13,650 nucleotides of DNA from CALARM01 sp964431735 (GCA_964431735.1 CAYSLJ010000184.1:1-13650), one strand, 5' to 3'; positions 6,615 to 13,650 are shown, counted from the stretch's first letter. A program made the numbers and translations. The notes: generated by a model from the letters alone, not told the origin.

Positions 6615-7346
6615 TTAATGATATTTACACTTGAGTTCCCAGAGTTTCGGCATAACTTCTTTGAGGCGCTGTGCCAGTAATTCGGGTTTATTCGTAGTTA
6701 CGTCATCTTCGTTTTCAAATATTATATAAGGAACTTTGATACCTTTGATTTCAATATATTCAGGATGGTTCCCTTTGAATTCTTCCCAGTCAATCTCTTT
6801 ATAAAGTTTTTCTACCTTTGAATCTGGAAGTCCATGCTCAAGAATACTGTCCGGTTTGTTGGGATTAAAACGTTTTCGATTTTTTCTGAGAGACTCTGAA
6901 AAAGATACATTTACATACAGAATAACTGCTTTTTTGAGCATATCTTCATTTATATGTGCATAGGCTTCTTTGTATCCGCCATGTTCGGAACCTCTGGAAA
7001 ATTCGATAATATTTGTGTATGTATCATGATAATTCTCATGATCCCTCAGCTTTTTGCTGTATTCCAGGCATATTCTTTCAATGAGTAAGTGCCATAAATA
7101 GGGATATTTGAAATATGCATCTTCCGTAGAATGTAATCTCGGTTTGCCGAGTACTTTTTCCAGTATATGGTCTTCTTCAAACCATGTCCAGAGCATAGGG
7201 AAATCGTCAATCTCTTCAAACTCTCCTATGTGAAACTGTTTCTGTCTCTCTTCGACAGGTGTCTTTTTAAAGAAATCAATAACTTCACTTTTCCCTGCAC
7301 CGGGTCTTGCATTTAAAAAGATAATATCAAACGTATTTTTTTCCAT
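6615..7346 (-). CDS. P-loop NTPase of unknown function
   Basis: A 243-residue protein with a Walker A motif near its N-terminus (NARPGAGKS, ending at residue 20), placed after a hydrophobic strand (FDIIFLNA) as in nucleotide or small-molecule kinases. The segment TNIIEFSRGSEHGGYKEAYA may hold the acidic Walker B-like or substrate-binding residues, and VILYVNVSFSESLRKNRKRF resembles the arginine-rich lid region of such kinases. I do not recognise the family. The frame opens at a GTG (7361), but GGAAGGTGAG lies 10 bases before the ATG at 7346, which I prefer. It is the first of three same-strand genes (41-base gap to the kinase-like gene). Its upstream region contains a large inverted repeat. 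Confidence 0.82.
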   Translation of the reverse strand: MEKNTFDIIFLNARPGAGKSEVIDFFKKTPVEERQKQFHIGEFEEIDDFPMLWTWFEEDHILEKVLGKPRLHSTEDAYFKYPYLWHLLIERICLEYSKKLRDHENYHDTYTNIIEFSRGSEHGGYKEAYAHINEDMLKKAVILYVNVSFSESLRKNRKRFNPNKPDSILEHGLPDSKVEKLYKEIDWEEFKGNHPEYIEIKGIKVPYIIFENEDDVTTNKPELLAQRLKEVMPKLWELKCKYH

Positions 7347-7464
7347 AAATCTTAATCTCACCTTCCTGATTTAAATTTTCTGTTTATTTCGACAAAAGTT
7401 TTTTAAAGCCTTTTATTGTTTGACTGAAAAGTTTTAAAATGATAATATATAAAGATAAGTTATA

Positions 7465-7586
7465 CTTTGATTCGTAATTTGACCATTTTATAAATTTTTC
7501 ATAATTTATATAATAACTGTAGAGACGTTTTAATAAAACGTCTCTACAGAAAATATATCATTTTATTTCCATATTACGAATCAAAG
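7465..7586. repeat. Nested inverted-repeat element with GTAGAGACG hairpin
   Basis: Outer arms 7465-7478 (CTTTGATTCGTAAT) and 7573-7586 are exact reverse complements. Inside, 7517-7531 (CTGTAGAGACGTTTT) pairs perfectly with 7535-7549 around the loop AAT. Partial AATGATATAT-like complementarity lies further out. The core resembles the widespread non-coding palindromes containing GTAGAGACG and CGTCTCTAC seen in many bacterial genomes. It carries no heptamers. It lies in the divergent spacer 7347-7768 and could be a small mobile element. Confidence 0.75.
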
Positions 7587-7617
7587 AAGTTATAGATATG
7601 TGTTGTATATAGTGTAT

Positions 7618-7722
7618 TTACTGACCTGAGCATAAGCATTTAATAAAGGTCTTCCTCCCGTCACGCGTTACGCGTCACGCGTCACGAGAGCATATATTTA
7701 TTATTTATGCTCACCTCAGTAA
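7618..7722. repeat. Inverted-repeat unit enclosing a GC-rich heptamer array
   Basis: TTACTGACCTGAGCATA (7618-7634) is the reverse complement of 7706-7722 except for a central 2-base GG/CC difference. Between them, 7660-7686 is an array of TCACGCG/TTACGCG heptamers, close to four units. The architecture (inverted ends, heptamers within) parallels the elements at the two ends of the window, with different terminal sequences. Confidence 0.65.
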
Positions 7723-7763
7723 GTGAATAGTGAGTAGAATAGTAAACTCACTATTCACTATTC
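7722..7763. repeat. AT-rich heptamer hairpin just before the orphan gene
   Basis: AGTGAATAGTGAGT (7722-7735) and ACTCACTATTCACT (7746-7759) form a perfect 14-bp stem around a 10-base loop. The right arm continues as CACTATT heptamers up to 7763, five bases before the ATG at 7769. A message starting upstream would hide the start region near a stable stem. Confidence 0.8.
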
Positions 7764-7768
7764 ACTTT

Positions 7769-8620
7769 ATGAAAGGCGAGGTGCAAATAATTTTGGATGA
7801 TGAAAAAGAATTGCAGGAACGAAAAGGTCAGAAAATTGAAATAAACAGGATGATGGCTCCTGTATTTCAAACAAATGCAAAGACTCAGACTTCGGCCATA
7901 ATTGCAAAGATAAAACCTTTGCCTCCCGGGTTAATACCTGATACAAATATATCTCAGAATAATAAAGCTGAAAATAAGCCAAAGGTAGATATGTATAACC
8001 TGGCAAAAATGCAAATGGCTCCTCCCATAAAAAGTAAAGAAAAGAAGAATGATGCAGATAAAAAAGAAGGGATAGAAGAGAAAGAAAGACTTATTCCTCT
8101 GCAGATGGCTACAACTATATCCGGTCAGATTCTTATGTATAAAAAACCTGAGAGCAAACCACAGGGGCAAAAAACTGAACCTGTTGCTACTGTGACAAAA
8201 CATGCCGAACCTGCTATATCTGCAATGAGCCTCCTTAAATATATAAGTGTATCTGTTAAATGCCGGAGGATTATATACGAAAAGGAATATCTGCAGGAAC
8301 TTATACAGGAAGTGGAACAGAATTTTTCAGGAGCAGAACATAATAAAATAGTAGATACAATGAAAATTCTTTCTGAAGAAAAGGCTAAATTAAAAGAAAA
8401 GGATTTCCCTGATGGTGTGGATAATAAATTCATAGAAGCCAGGAAACTTCTTCTTGATTCAATAGATATGTTTACCGCCGGCCTTGACTGTATAAAGTCA
8501 TGTCTGGAAAAAGGAAATGCTTCGGAAGCAGGGCACGGCAAAAATACTATAGGCCAGGCTTTCAGGGAAATGGATAAGTATTTCAATATAAGAGACGAAA
8601 TTAAATCGAAAATGGTTTAA
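7769..8620 (+). CDS. Hypothetical protein, basic/proline-rich N-half and helical C-half
   Basis: Up to 283 residues from the ATG at 7769; I do not recognise it. The frame opens at a GTG (7730) whose first 13 codons are translated heptamer repeat. The ATG has no ribosome binding site because the repeat runs up to it; a GTG at 7781 with AAAGG just upstream, or the TTG at 7793 after GCGAGGTG, are alternatives. The first 150 or so residues are low-complexity, rich in K, P, Q and M, and contain loosely repeated MAP/QMA pieces (MMAPVFQT, MQMAPPIKSK, LQMATTIS). The C-terminal 120 residues look like a helical bundle (YEKEYLQELIQEVEQNFSGA, then helices rich in E/K). No membrane segment is seen. It is alone on this strand and ends 13 bases from the convergent thrC stop. 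Confidence 0.72.
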   Translation: MKGEVQIILDDEKELQERKGQKIEINRMMAPVFQTNAKTQTSAIIAKIKPLPPGLIPDTNISQNNKAENKPKVDMYNLAKMQMAPPIKSKEKKNDADKKEGIEEKERLIPLQMATTISGQILMYKKPESKPQGQKTEPVATVTKHAEPAISAMSLLKYISVSVKCRRIIYEKEYLQELIQEVEQNFSGAEHNKIVDTMKILSEEKAKLKEKDFPDGVDNKFIEARKLLLDSIDMFTAGLDCIKSCLEKGNASEAGHGKNTIGQAFREMDKYFNIRDEIKSKMV

Positions 8621-8633
8621 ATTGACTGAAGAT

Positions 8634-9932
8634 TCAATGATTCAGCAAATAAGATTTAAATATATCCATATCATGGGCCATAAATATAGATTTTTTCTCT
8701 TTCTTTAATATTATTTTCAGTCTTTCAGGTATTTCTATTGTTGTATTTATTACCGGTTCAATAATATCCATGAATTTTGCCGGATGAGCCGTTTCCAGGA
8801 AAATACTGTTGAAATTACCTTTATGTGTTTTTTCATATGCTTTAAGACCGAGATAACCTACTGCACCATGGGGATCTGTTATATAACTGCTTTTTTCATA
8901 TAATTCACAGATAATGTTACAGGTTTCTTCGTCGGTAAAACTGTATCCTTCTATATCTTTTCTGATTTTATGTATATCGGAATCATAGAGTGAAAGGATT
9001 CTTGCAAAATTGCTCGGATTCCCTACATCCATAGCATTGGAAATGGTTTTTTTAGATGGTTTCGATATAAATTGTCCTGTCTTTAAATACTGTGGAACTA
9101 TGTCATTTATGTTAGTACTGGCAATAAATTTATGAACTTCAAGACCCATTTTTTTTGCAATAAGCCCTGCAGTAAGATTTCCAAAATTGCCACTCGGAAC
9201 GGAAAATATGACCGGTCTGTCTTTTACCCGGGAAGAGGCATAAAAATAATAGAAACTTTGAGGAATTAAACGGGCAATATTAATGGAATTGGCCGATGTC
9301 AGTGATAGTATTTCCGTCAGTTCTTTATCCAGGAAAGCCTTTTTTACAAGTTTCTGACAGTCATCAAAGGTACCGTCTATTTCTATGGCTGTAATATTAT
9401 TCCCGTGTGTGGTTAGCTGTTTTTCCTGTATTGAGCTTACTTTTCCCGATGGATATAAGATTATTACTCTTATACCGGGTATATTGAGAAATCCGCTGGC
9501 AACGGCAGAACCTGTATCACCGGATGTGGCAACAAGTATATAAATTTCCCTGTTCAGATTACCTGCAAAATAAGACATTACCCTGGCCATAAACCTTGCG
9601 CCGAAATCTTTGAATGCCAGAGTCGGACCGTGGAACAGTTCCATTACATAAAGATTTTCTTCCAGTTTTACAAGGGGAGCGTCAAAATTTATGGCATCAT
9701 CTATAATATTTCTGAGCACAGAGCGGGGAATTTCTCCGGCAAGTAAATGTCGGGCTACTTCAAAAGCAATATCCTGAAAAGACATTCTGGCTGTTTTTGC
9801 AAAGAAATCAGAACCCATAACGGGAATATGGGAAGGCATAAATAAACCATTATCTTCAGGCATGCCCCTGAAGAGTGCCTCCTGAAAGGTAACAGCTTTT
9901 ATTTTTTTATTAGTGCTGTAAAAGGTGAGCAT
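8634..9932 (-). CDS. thrC: Threonine synthase
   Basis: Converts O-phosphohomoserine to threonine with pyridoxal phosphate, the last step of threonine synthesis in the cytoplasm. The protein has 432 residues, the size of the E. coli-type enzyme. The cofactor lysine is K108 in LAFKDFGARF. The phosphate-binding and substrate loops appear as VATSGDTGSAVASGF and VPSGNFGNLTAG. The N-terminal YSTNKK...TFQEALFRGMPEDNGLFMP matches the family opening. The ATG at 9932 has an excellent ribosome binding site (GGGAGGAAAG). Only 13 bases separate it from the thrB stop, so it is translated from the same message. No truncation is seen. Confidence 0.97.
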   Translation of the reverse strand: MLTFYSTNKKIKAVTFQEALFRGMPEDNGLFMPSHIPVMGSDFFAKTARMSFQDIAFEVARHLLAGEIPRSVLRNIIDDAINFDAPLVKLEENLYVMELFHGPTLAFKDFGARFMARVMSYFAGNLNREIYILVATSGDTGSAVASGFLNIPGIRVIILYPSGKVSSIQEKQLTTHGNNITAIEIDGTFDDCQKLVKKAFLDKELTEILSLTSANSINIARLIPQSFYYFYASSRVKDRPVIFSVPSGNFGNLTAGLIAKKMGLEVHKFIASTNINDIVPQYLKTGQFISKPSKKTISNAMDVGNPSNFARILSLYDSDIHKIRKDIEGYSFTDEETCNIICELYEKSSYITDPHGAVGYLGLKAYEKTHKGNFNSIFLETAHPAKFMDIIEPVINTTIEIPERLKIILKKEKKSIFMAHDMDIFKSYLLNH

Positions 9933-9945
9933 ATCTTTCCTCCCG

Positions 9946-10878
9946 TCATGATTCTATTATTTTCGGACCTTCTTCATTGATTTCTGAAATATAAACATGG
10001 CTTCGAATATTTATTTTATTAAAAACTTCTTTCATTGCTTTACCTGCTTCTTCCGCTATCTGTCCAGAACTACACAGGGCGAATATAGACGGTCCTGAGC
10101 CAGAAATACTGCATCCCAGAGCTCCTGACCTGGATGCTGCTTTTTTAACATCATAAAATCCGGGTATTAATTTTGCGCGTAATGGTTCTATAATAACATC
10201 TTCAAGTGACCTGCCTGTAAGGTTGTAATCACCGGTAAATAAACCTGTAACAAGACCTGCCACGTTTCCCCATTGTTTTACGGCATCTCCGAGAGAGATT
10301 TCATGTTTTAAAATACTCCTTGCATATTCAGTGTTTATTTCAATCGAAGGATGGATTACAGTACAGTACAGTTCCGGAATTCTCGGGATTTTTATAATAT
10401 CCAGGGGGTTGTAGCTTCTTATGATTACAAATCCTCCCAGCAATGCAGGACCTACATTGTCGGCATGCCCCGTACCACAGGCCGTTCTTTCACTTTCAAT
10501 GGCAAAGGGAATAAGTTCTTTTATTTCCAGAGGTTTGCCCAGTAATATATTGGCTCCGAAAAGCGCCCCCGCCGCACTGGCAGCACTGGAACCAAGGCCG
10601 CTGCTAAGAGGCATTTTTTTGTGTATTTCTATTTCAAAACCTTTATCTGATTTTATATAATTCAGCAGAGCCATTACAGATACGGCAGCAGTATTTTTCT
10701 TTGGCTCTGTCGGGAGTCTGCCGTCATCACCTGTAAGTTTAGTAATAACTATTCCCCGTTTTTCTTTTAATCTTAACACTATTTCATCTCCGGGATTATT
10801 CAGTGCAAAACCAAATATGTCAAAACCGCATGCCACATTTGCAACAGTGGCGGGAGCGAATATTTTTATATATTTCAT
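9946..10878 (-). CDS. thrB: Homoserine kinase
   Basis: Phosphorylates homoserine with ATP to O-phosphohomoserine, the substrate of ThrC. A 310-residue GHMP kinase. It opens with KIFAPATVANVACGFDIFGF, has the ATP-binding motif PLSSGLGSSAASAA (90-103), and ends with the third GHMP motif in GALGCSISGSGPSIFALC (252-269). The ATG at 10878 has AAAGGACG 8 bases upstream. It lies 62 bases after thrA, a gap that holds a perfect repeat hairpin, and 13 bases before thrC. An intact gene in the usual thrABC order. Confidence 0.96.
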   Translation of the reverse strand: MKYIKIFAPATVANVACGFDIFGFALNNPGDEIVLRLKEKRGIVITKLTGDDGRLPTEPKKNTAAVSVMALLNYIKSDKGFEIEIHKKMPLSSGLGSSAASAAGALFGANILLGKPLEIKELIPFAIESERTACGTGHADNVGPALLGGFVIIRSYNPLDIIKIPRIPELYCTVIHPSIEINTEYARSILKHEISLGDAVKQWGNVAGLVTGLFTGDYNLTGRSLEDVIIEPLRAKLIPGFYDVKKAASRSGALGCSISGSGPSIFALCSSGQIAEEAGKAMKEVFNKINIRSHVYISEINEEGPKIIES

Positions 10879-10909
10879 AAGTGTCGTCCTTTATAGTGCT
10901 GTGATAATT

Positions 10910-10955
10910 AGAGTGAAAAGTGAGTAAAACTTTTCACTCTTCACCATTCACTGAT
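10910..10955. repeat. AT-rich heptamer hairpin at the thrA-thrB junction
   Basis: AGAGTGAAAAGT (10910-10921) pairs perfectly with ACTTTTCACTCT (10929-10940) around a 7-base loop. The repeat continues as TCACCATTCACT over the thrA stop codon (10941-10943) and its last codons. On the transcript the stem follows directly after the thrA stop and ends 31 bases before the thrB start. There is no T-run, so a role in message stability or in lowering thrB/thrC relative to thrA is possible but unproven. Confidence 0.8.
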
Positions 10956-13385
10956 CCTTATAATATCGGCAAAAACTCCCGAAGCAGTTACCTCTGCTCC
11001 TGCTCCCGGCCCTTTTACCACAAGAGGTCTTTCTTTATATCTTTCTGTGGTAAAGGCAATTATATTATCACTTCCTGACAGAGTGAAAAAAGGATGGTTT
11101 CTGTCGATTTCTTTAAGAGAAATATTTCCTTTATTACCTTCCAGAGAGGAAATATATCTGAGAGATTTTTCTTTTTTTTCCGCCTCTCTTTTTATATATT
11201 CAAAATAGTCATCTGATTTCTCTAATTCTATCATAAATTCATCAACACTTTCCGCTTTCCGGCAGTTTTCCGGTAGAAAACCTTCAATTTTTATATCTTC
11301 CAGTTCCATGTTCAGTCCTGTTTCTCTTGCCAGTATCAGGAGTTTTCTCGCACCATCAATGGAATTCAGATCATCTCTCGGATCAGGTTCTGTAAATCCT
11401 TTATCTTTTGCTTCTTTTACGACTGCACTGAACCGTCTGTCTCCTGTAAAATTATTGAAAATATAACTTAAAGTGCCTGATAAAATGGCTTCTATTCTTA
11501 AAATTTTATCTCCGCTTGTAATTAAATCTTTTAATGTACTTATAACAGGCAGTGCTGCTCCTACATTTGTTTCATATAAATATTTTACTCCATATTTAGC
11601 GGCAGTGTCTTTCAGTTCTTTATAGATTTTATAGTCTCTTGCATTGGCTTTTTTATTCGGTGTTACAATGGAAATACTTGATTTTAAAAGGTCTTTATAA
11701 AAGGTAATGATTTTTTCACTGGCAGTACAGTCTACAAAGACACTGTTTGACAGATTCAAATCTTTTATTGTTTTTATGAATGTTTCCGTACACGAAGTTT
11801 CTCCTTTATCGTGAAGGATTTTTTCCCACTCTGAGAGACAGATGCCGTCTTCATCAAAAAACATTTTTTTTGTATTTGCAAGTCCTGCAAGCTTTATATC
11901 AAGGGAATGTTTTCTGAGAAGATATTCTTTCTGTCTTTCTATCTGCTCTATCAATGTCTTTCCTATCTGACCTGTACCTGCCAGAAATACATGTAATGAC
12001 CTTGTATCTGAAAGGAAAAATGCTTCATGTATTATATTCAGCGCTTTTGCTTCATCATGTCTGTTTATAACAACAGATATATTTAATTCCGATGAACCCT
12101 GTGCTATGGCAACTACATTTATACCGTTTTTCCCGAGAGCCTGGAACAATCTTCCCGATATACCGGGAGTTCTTTTCATGTTTTCCCCAACTATGCCGAT
12201 AACGGAGAGATTATCTTCTACAATAACTTCGTCTATTTCCTTTAATTTTATTTCCCCGGAAAATTCTTCTTCAATAATTTTTTTTGCGAAGGTAGTTTTT
12301 TCAGGACTTATGGCAAAACAGATTGAATGTTCGGACGATGCCTGGGTTATAAGGATGATATTTATTTTCCCTTTTGCCAGTGCGCCGAATAATCTCATTG
12401 CAATACCGGCAACACCGATCATGCCGCTTCCTTCGACTCTGAGAAGTGAAATGTTTTCAATGGAAGAAATACCTTTTACCAGATATTTGCCTGTTACCTG
12501 AGTATCTGAGATTACTGTGCCGGCAAAATCAGGGTTGAAGGTATTTTTTATTCTCACAGGTATCTTTTTCTCGAAAGCAGGTATCAATGTAGGAGGATAT
12601 ATAACTTTCGCGCCGAAATGAGACATTTCCATGGCTTCTTTATAGCTTATATGTTTTACAGGAAAGGCTTTTTTGACTTTTTTCGGATCTGTAGTCATTA
12701 TGCCGTCTACATCTGTCCATATTTGTATTTCCGATGCTCCAAGAGCCGAAGCGAGTATGGATGCACTGTAATCAGAGCCTCCCCTGCCCAGAGTGGTGGT
12801 TTCATTATGTTCTGTAGAAGCTATAAAGCCCGTAATGATCTGCAGTTTTTTATGAGACTGAAAATAGTTTTTAATAAGTTCACATGTTAATTCCTGATTT
12901 ACTTTTCCATTGCCAAAATTATTATCTGTCTTTATAACAGTTCTTGCGTCTACATATTCATTTTCAATAAGAATTGAATTAAGAGCTTCGCTTATTATAG
13001 AAGTAGAAAGCCTCTCTCCGAAACTCATAATAAAGTCCAGTGTTCTCGGAGAAAGTTCTTTAATCAAATAGACTCCGTGGAGAACATTTTCAAGTTCCTG
13101 AAACATGTTGTCTATAAGGGAGAATATAGAACCTGCATGTCCTGTTAATGTAACTGCCGTATTTATGTGTCTTTCTTTAAGAGTTTTCAGCAGTGTTATA
13201 TAGTTTATATCTTCTTTTTCAGCCATTTTACCTGTTTCTATTAATCTATCTGTTACTCCGGCAAAAGCTGAAAAAACTGCACATATTTCTTCTTCTTTTT
13301 TCAGATATCTTTCTAAAATATGAAGTACCTGGAAAATTTTTTCAGGTGTTTCTACTGAAGTTCCGCCAAATTTTAATACTTTCAT
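10941..13385 (-). CDS. thrA: Bifunctional aspartokinase / homoserine dehydrogenase
   Basis: An 814-residue fusion catalysing the first and third steps from aspartate to threonine, close in length to E. coli ThrA. The kinase part (1-300) shows KFGGTS (5-10), SFGERLS (121-127) and TLGRGGSDYSAS (198-209). Residues about 310-460 hold two ACT regulatory domains, expected to sense threonine or lysine. The dehydrogenase part (465-814) has the nucleotide-binding AGTGQIG (469-475), TPNKKAN (575-581), YETNVGAALP (604-613), LSGTLSYIFNNF (635-646) and the signature GFTEPDPRDDLNSIDGARKL (663-682). The ATG at 13385 has only a weak AAGGG-like site. It is the first gene of the operon. I found no leader peptide rich in threonine codons upstream, so E. 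coli-style attenuation is not supported; feedback on the ACT domains is the likely control. The last codons overlap a heptamer repeat. Confidence 0.97.
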   Translation of the reverse strand: MKVLKFGGTSVETPEKIFQVLHILERYLKKEEEICAVFSAFAGVTDRLIETGKMAEKEDINYITLLKTLKERHINTAVTLTGHAGSIFSLIDNMFQELENVLHGVYLIKELSPRTLDFIMSFGERLSTSIISEALNSILIENEYVDARTVIKTDNNFGNGKVNQELTCELIKNYFQSHKKLQIITGFIASTEHNETTTLGRGGSDYSASILASALGASEIQIWTDVDGIMTTDPKKVKKAFPVKHISYKEAMEMSHFGAKVIYPPTLIPAFEKKIPVRIKNTFNPDFAGTVISDTQVTGKYLVKGISSIENISLLRVEGSGMIGVAGIAMRLFGALAKGKINIILITQASSEHSICFAISPEKTTFAKKIIEEEFSGEIKLKEIDEVIVEDNLSVIGIVGENMKRTPGISGRLFQALGKNGINVVAIAQGSSELNISVVINRHDEAKALNIIHEAFFLSDTRSLHVFLAGTGQIGKTLIEQIERQKEYLLRKHSLDIKLAGLANTKKMFFDEDGICLSEWEKILHDKGETSCTETFIKTIKDLNLSNSVFVDCTASEKIITFYKDLLKSSISIVTPNKKANARDYKIYKELKDTAAKYGVKYLYETNVGAALPVISTLKDLITSGDKILRIEAILSGTLSYIFNNFTGDRRFSAVVKEAKDKGFTEPDPRDDLNSIDGARKLLILARETGLNMELEDIKIEGFLPENCRKAESVDEFMIELEKSDDYFEYIKREAEKKEKSLRYISSLEGNKGNISLKEIDRNHPFFTLSGSDNIIAFTTERYKERPLVVKGPGAGAEVTASGVFADIIRISEW

Positions 13386-13449
13386 AATCGTTATTACCCT
13401 TGAGCGTCGTTATGCATGATTTGAATATTTTAGAGATGTAATCACAGTT

Positions 13450-13572
13450 AGGGGTTGTCAAGAAATAACCCAATCATATTTACGTCTATATCGTGACGCG
13501 TAACGCGTAACGCGTGACGCGAGGATGATAACCGTTCTAACAATTTGCCAGGGTTATTTTCTTACAGTCCCT
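13450..13572. mobile_element. Miniature inverted-repeat element with heptamer core (right copy)
   Basis: A 123-bp non-coding unit upstream of thrA. The ends are inverted repeats: AGGGGTTGTCAAGAAATAAC against AGGGACTGTAAGAAAATAAC read from the other side, 17 of 22 bases over the full arms. Both ends are flanked by TA (13449-13450 and 13572-13573), compatible with TA-target insertion of the IS630/mariner type; that is inference. The core is a heptamer array (ACGCGTT/ACGCGTC, about 13490-13522). Positions 13450-13515 are identical, inverted, to 62-127, and 13528-13557 to 144-173. A TTGACA hexamer at the thrA-proximal end points toward thrA. Confidence 0.78.
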
Positions 13573-13650
13573 AAGTACCGCTCCAAATAAGTTAGTACCC
13601 ATATTAAAACCTGTCCCTGGCCGGACTCTTCCGGAAAAGATATGATCCTG

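Noticed and set aside
7347..7464. Sigma-70 promoter for the P-loop NTPase operon (TTTTCA and TTTAAA spaced 17 on the minus strand).
   Set aside because: Each hexamer matches only four of six bases in a very AT-rich stretch, so chance is likely.
8125..8586. Minus-strand frame of 153 codons opposite the orphan gene, and other long frames opposite thrA, thrB, manC and the kinase-like gene.
   Set aside because: They are shadows of well-supported genes, have atypical Ser/Phe/Leu-rich composition and lack start signals.
13386..13449. Possible threonine leader peptide and attenuator upstream of thrA.
   Set aside because: No short frame with runs of threonine or isoleucine codons and no stem followed by a T-run is present.
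13537..13650. Open minus-strand frame of 37 codons running in from the right edge and ending in TAG; the left edge (2-37, +) ends similarly (ALRNCLKIIT versus AVLRDCKKITL).
   Set aside because: The shared residues are simply the two copies of the terminal inverted repeat read in the same frame; too short and mostly inside the element, so not called as a gene.

Overview
AT-rich bacterial DNA whose genes lean heavily on AGA/AGG arginine and ATA isoleucine codons. I cannot name the organism. A fused ThrA followed by ThrB and ThrC is the gene order of gammaproteobacteria and Bacteroidetes, but the base composition, codon use and dense small repeats look more like a less-studied or uncultured lineage. 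Nothing here is clearly phage, plasmid or CRISPR.

Layout. At 1-206 lie degenerate miniature inverted-repeat elements with a perfect 21-bp hairpin, followed by an unknown membrane-anchored protein (222-932, +). A possible 50-codon gene sits at 993-1145 (-). From 1177 to 5237 (-) is a set read manC > ABC ATPase > permease 1 > permease 2: GDP-mannose synthesis, then an ABC-2 type exporter of the uncharacterised COG4586/COG4587/COG3694 kind, with a 210-bp miniature element between the two permease genes. From 5399 to 7346 (-) is a three-gene unit of unknown role: P-loop NTPase, histidine-kinase-like protein without its phospho-acceptor histidine, and a 74-residue helical protein. The 7347-7768 spacer is packed with inverted repeats. 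An orphan basic/proline-rich protein (7769-8620, +) converges on the threonine genes, which run thrA > thrB > thrC (13385 to 8634, -) and together turn aspartate (with aspartate-semialdehyde dehydrogenase encoded elsewhere) into threonine. The right end (13450-13572) is a complete miniature element whose 66-bp part is an identical inverted copy of positions 62-127.

The most distinctive signal is a family of degenerate heptanucleotide arrays. The GC-rich form is built on ACGCGTY (itself around the palindrome ACGCGT) and the AT-rich forms on TCACTAT/ACTCATT. They occur in most gene junctions, often touch stop or start codons, sit inside or beside the miniature elements, fold into hairpins, and in one case are translated as the C-terminus of the ABC ATPase. 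Several apparent N-terminal extensions starting at GTG are translated repeat; I moved those starts inward.
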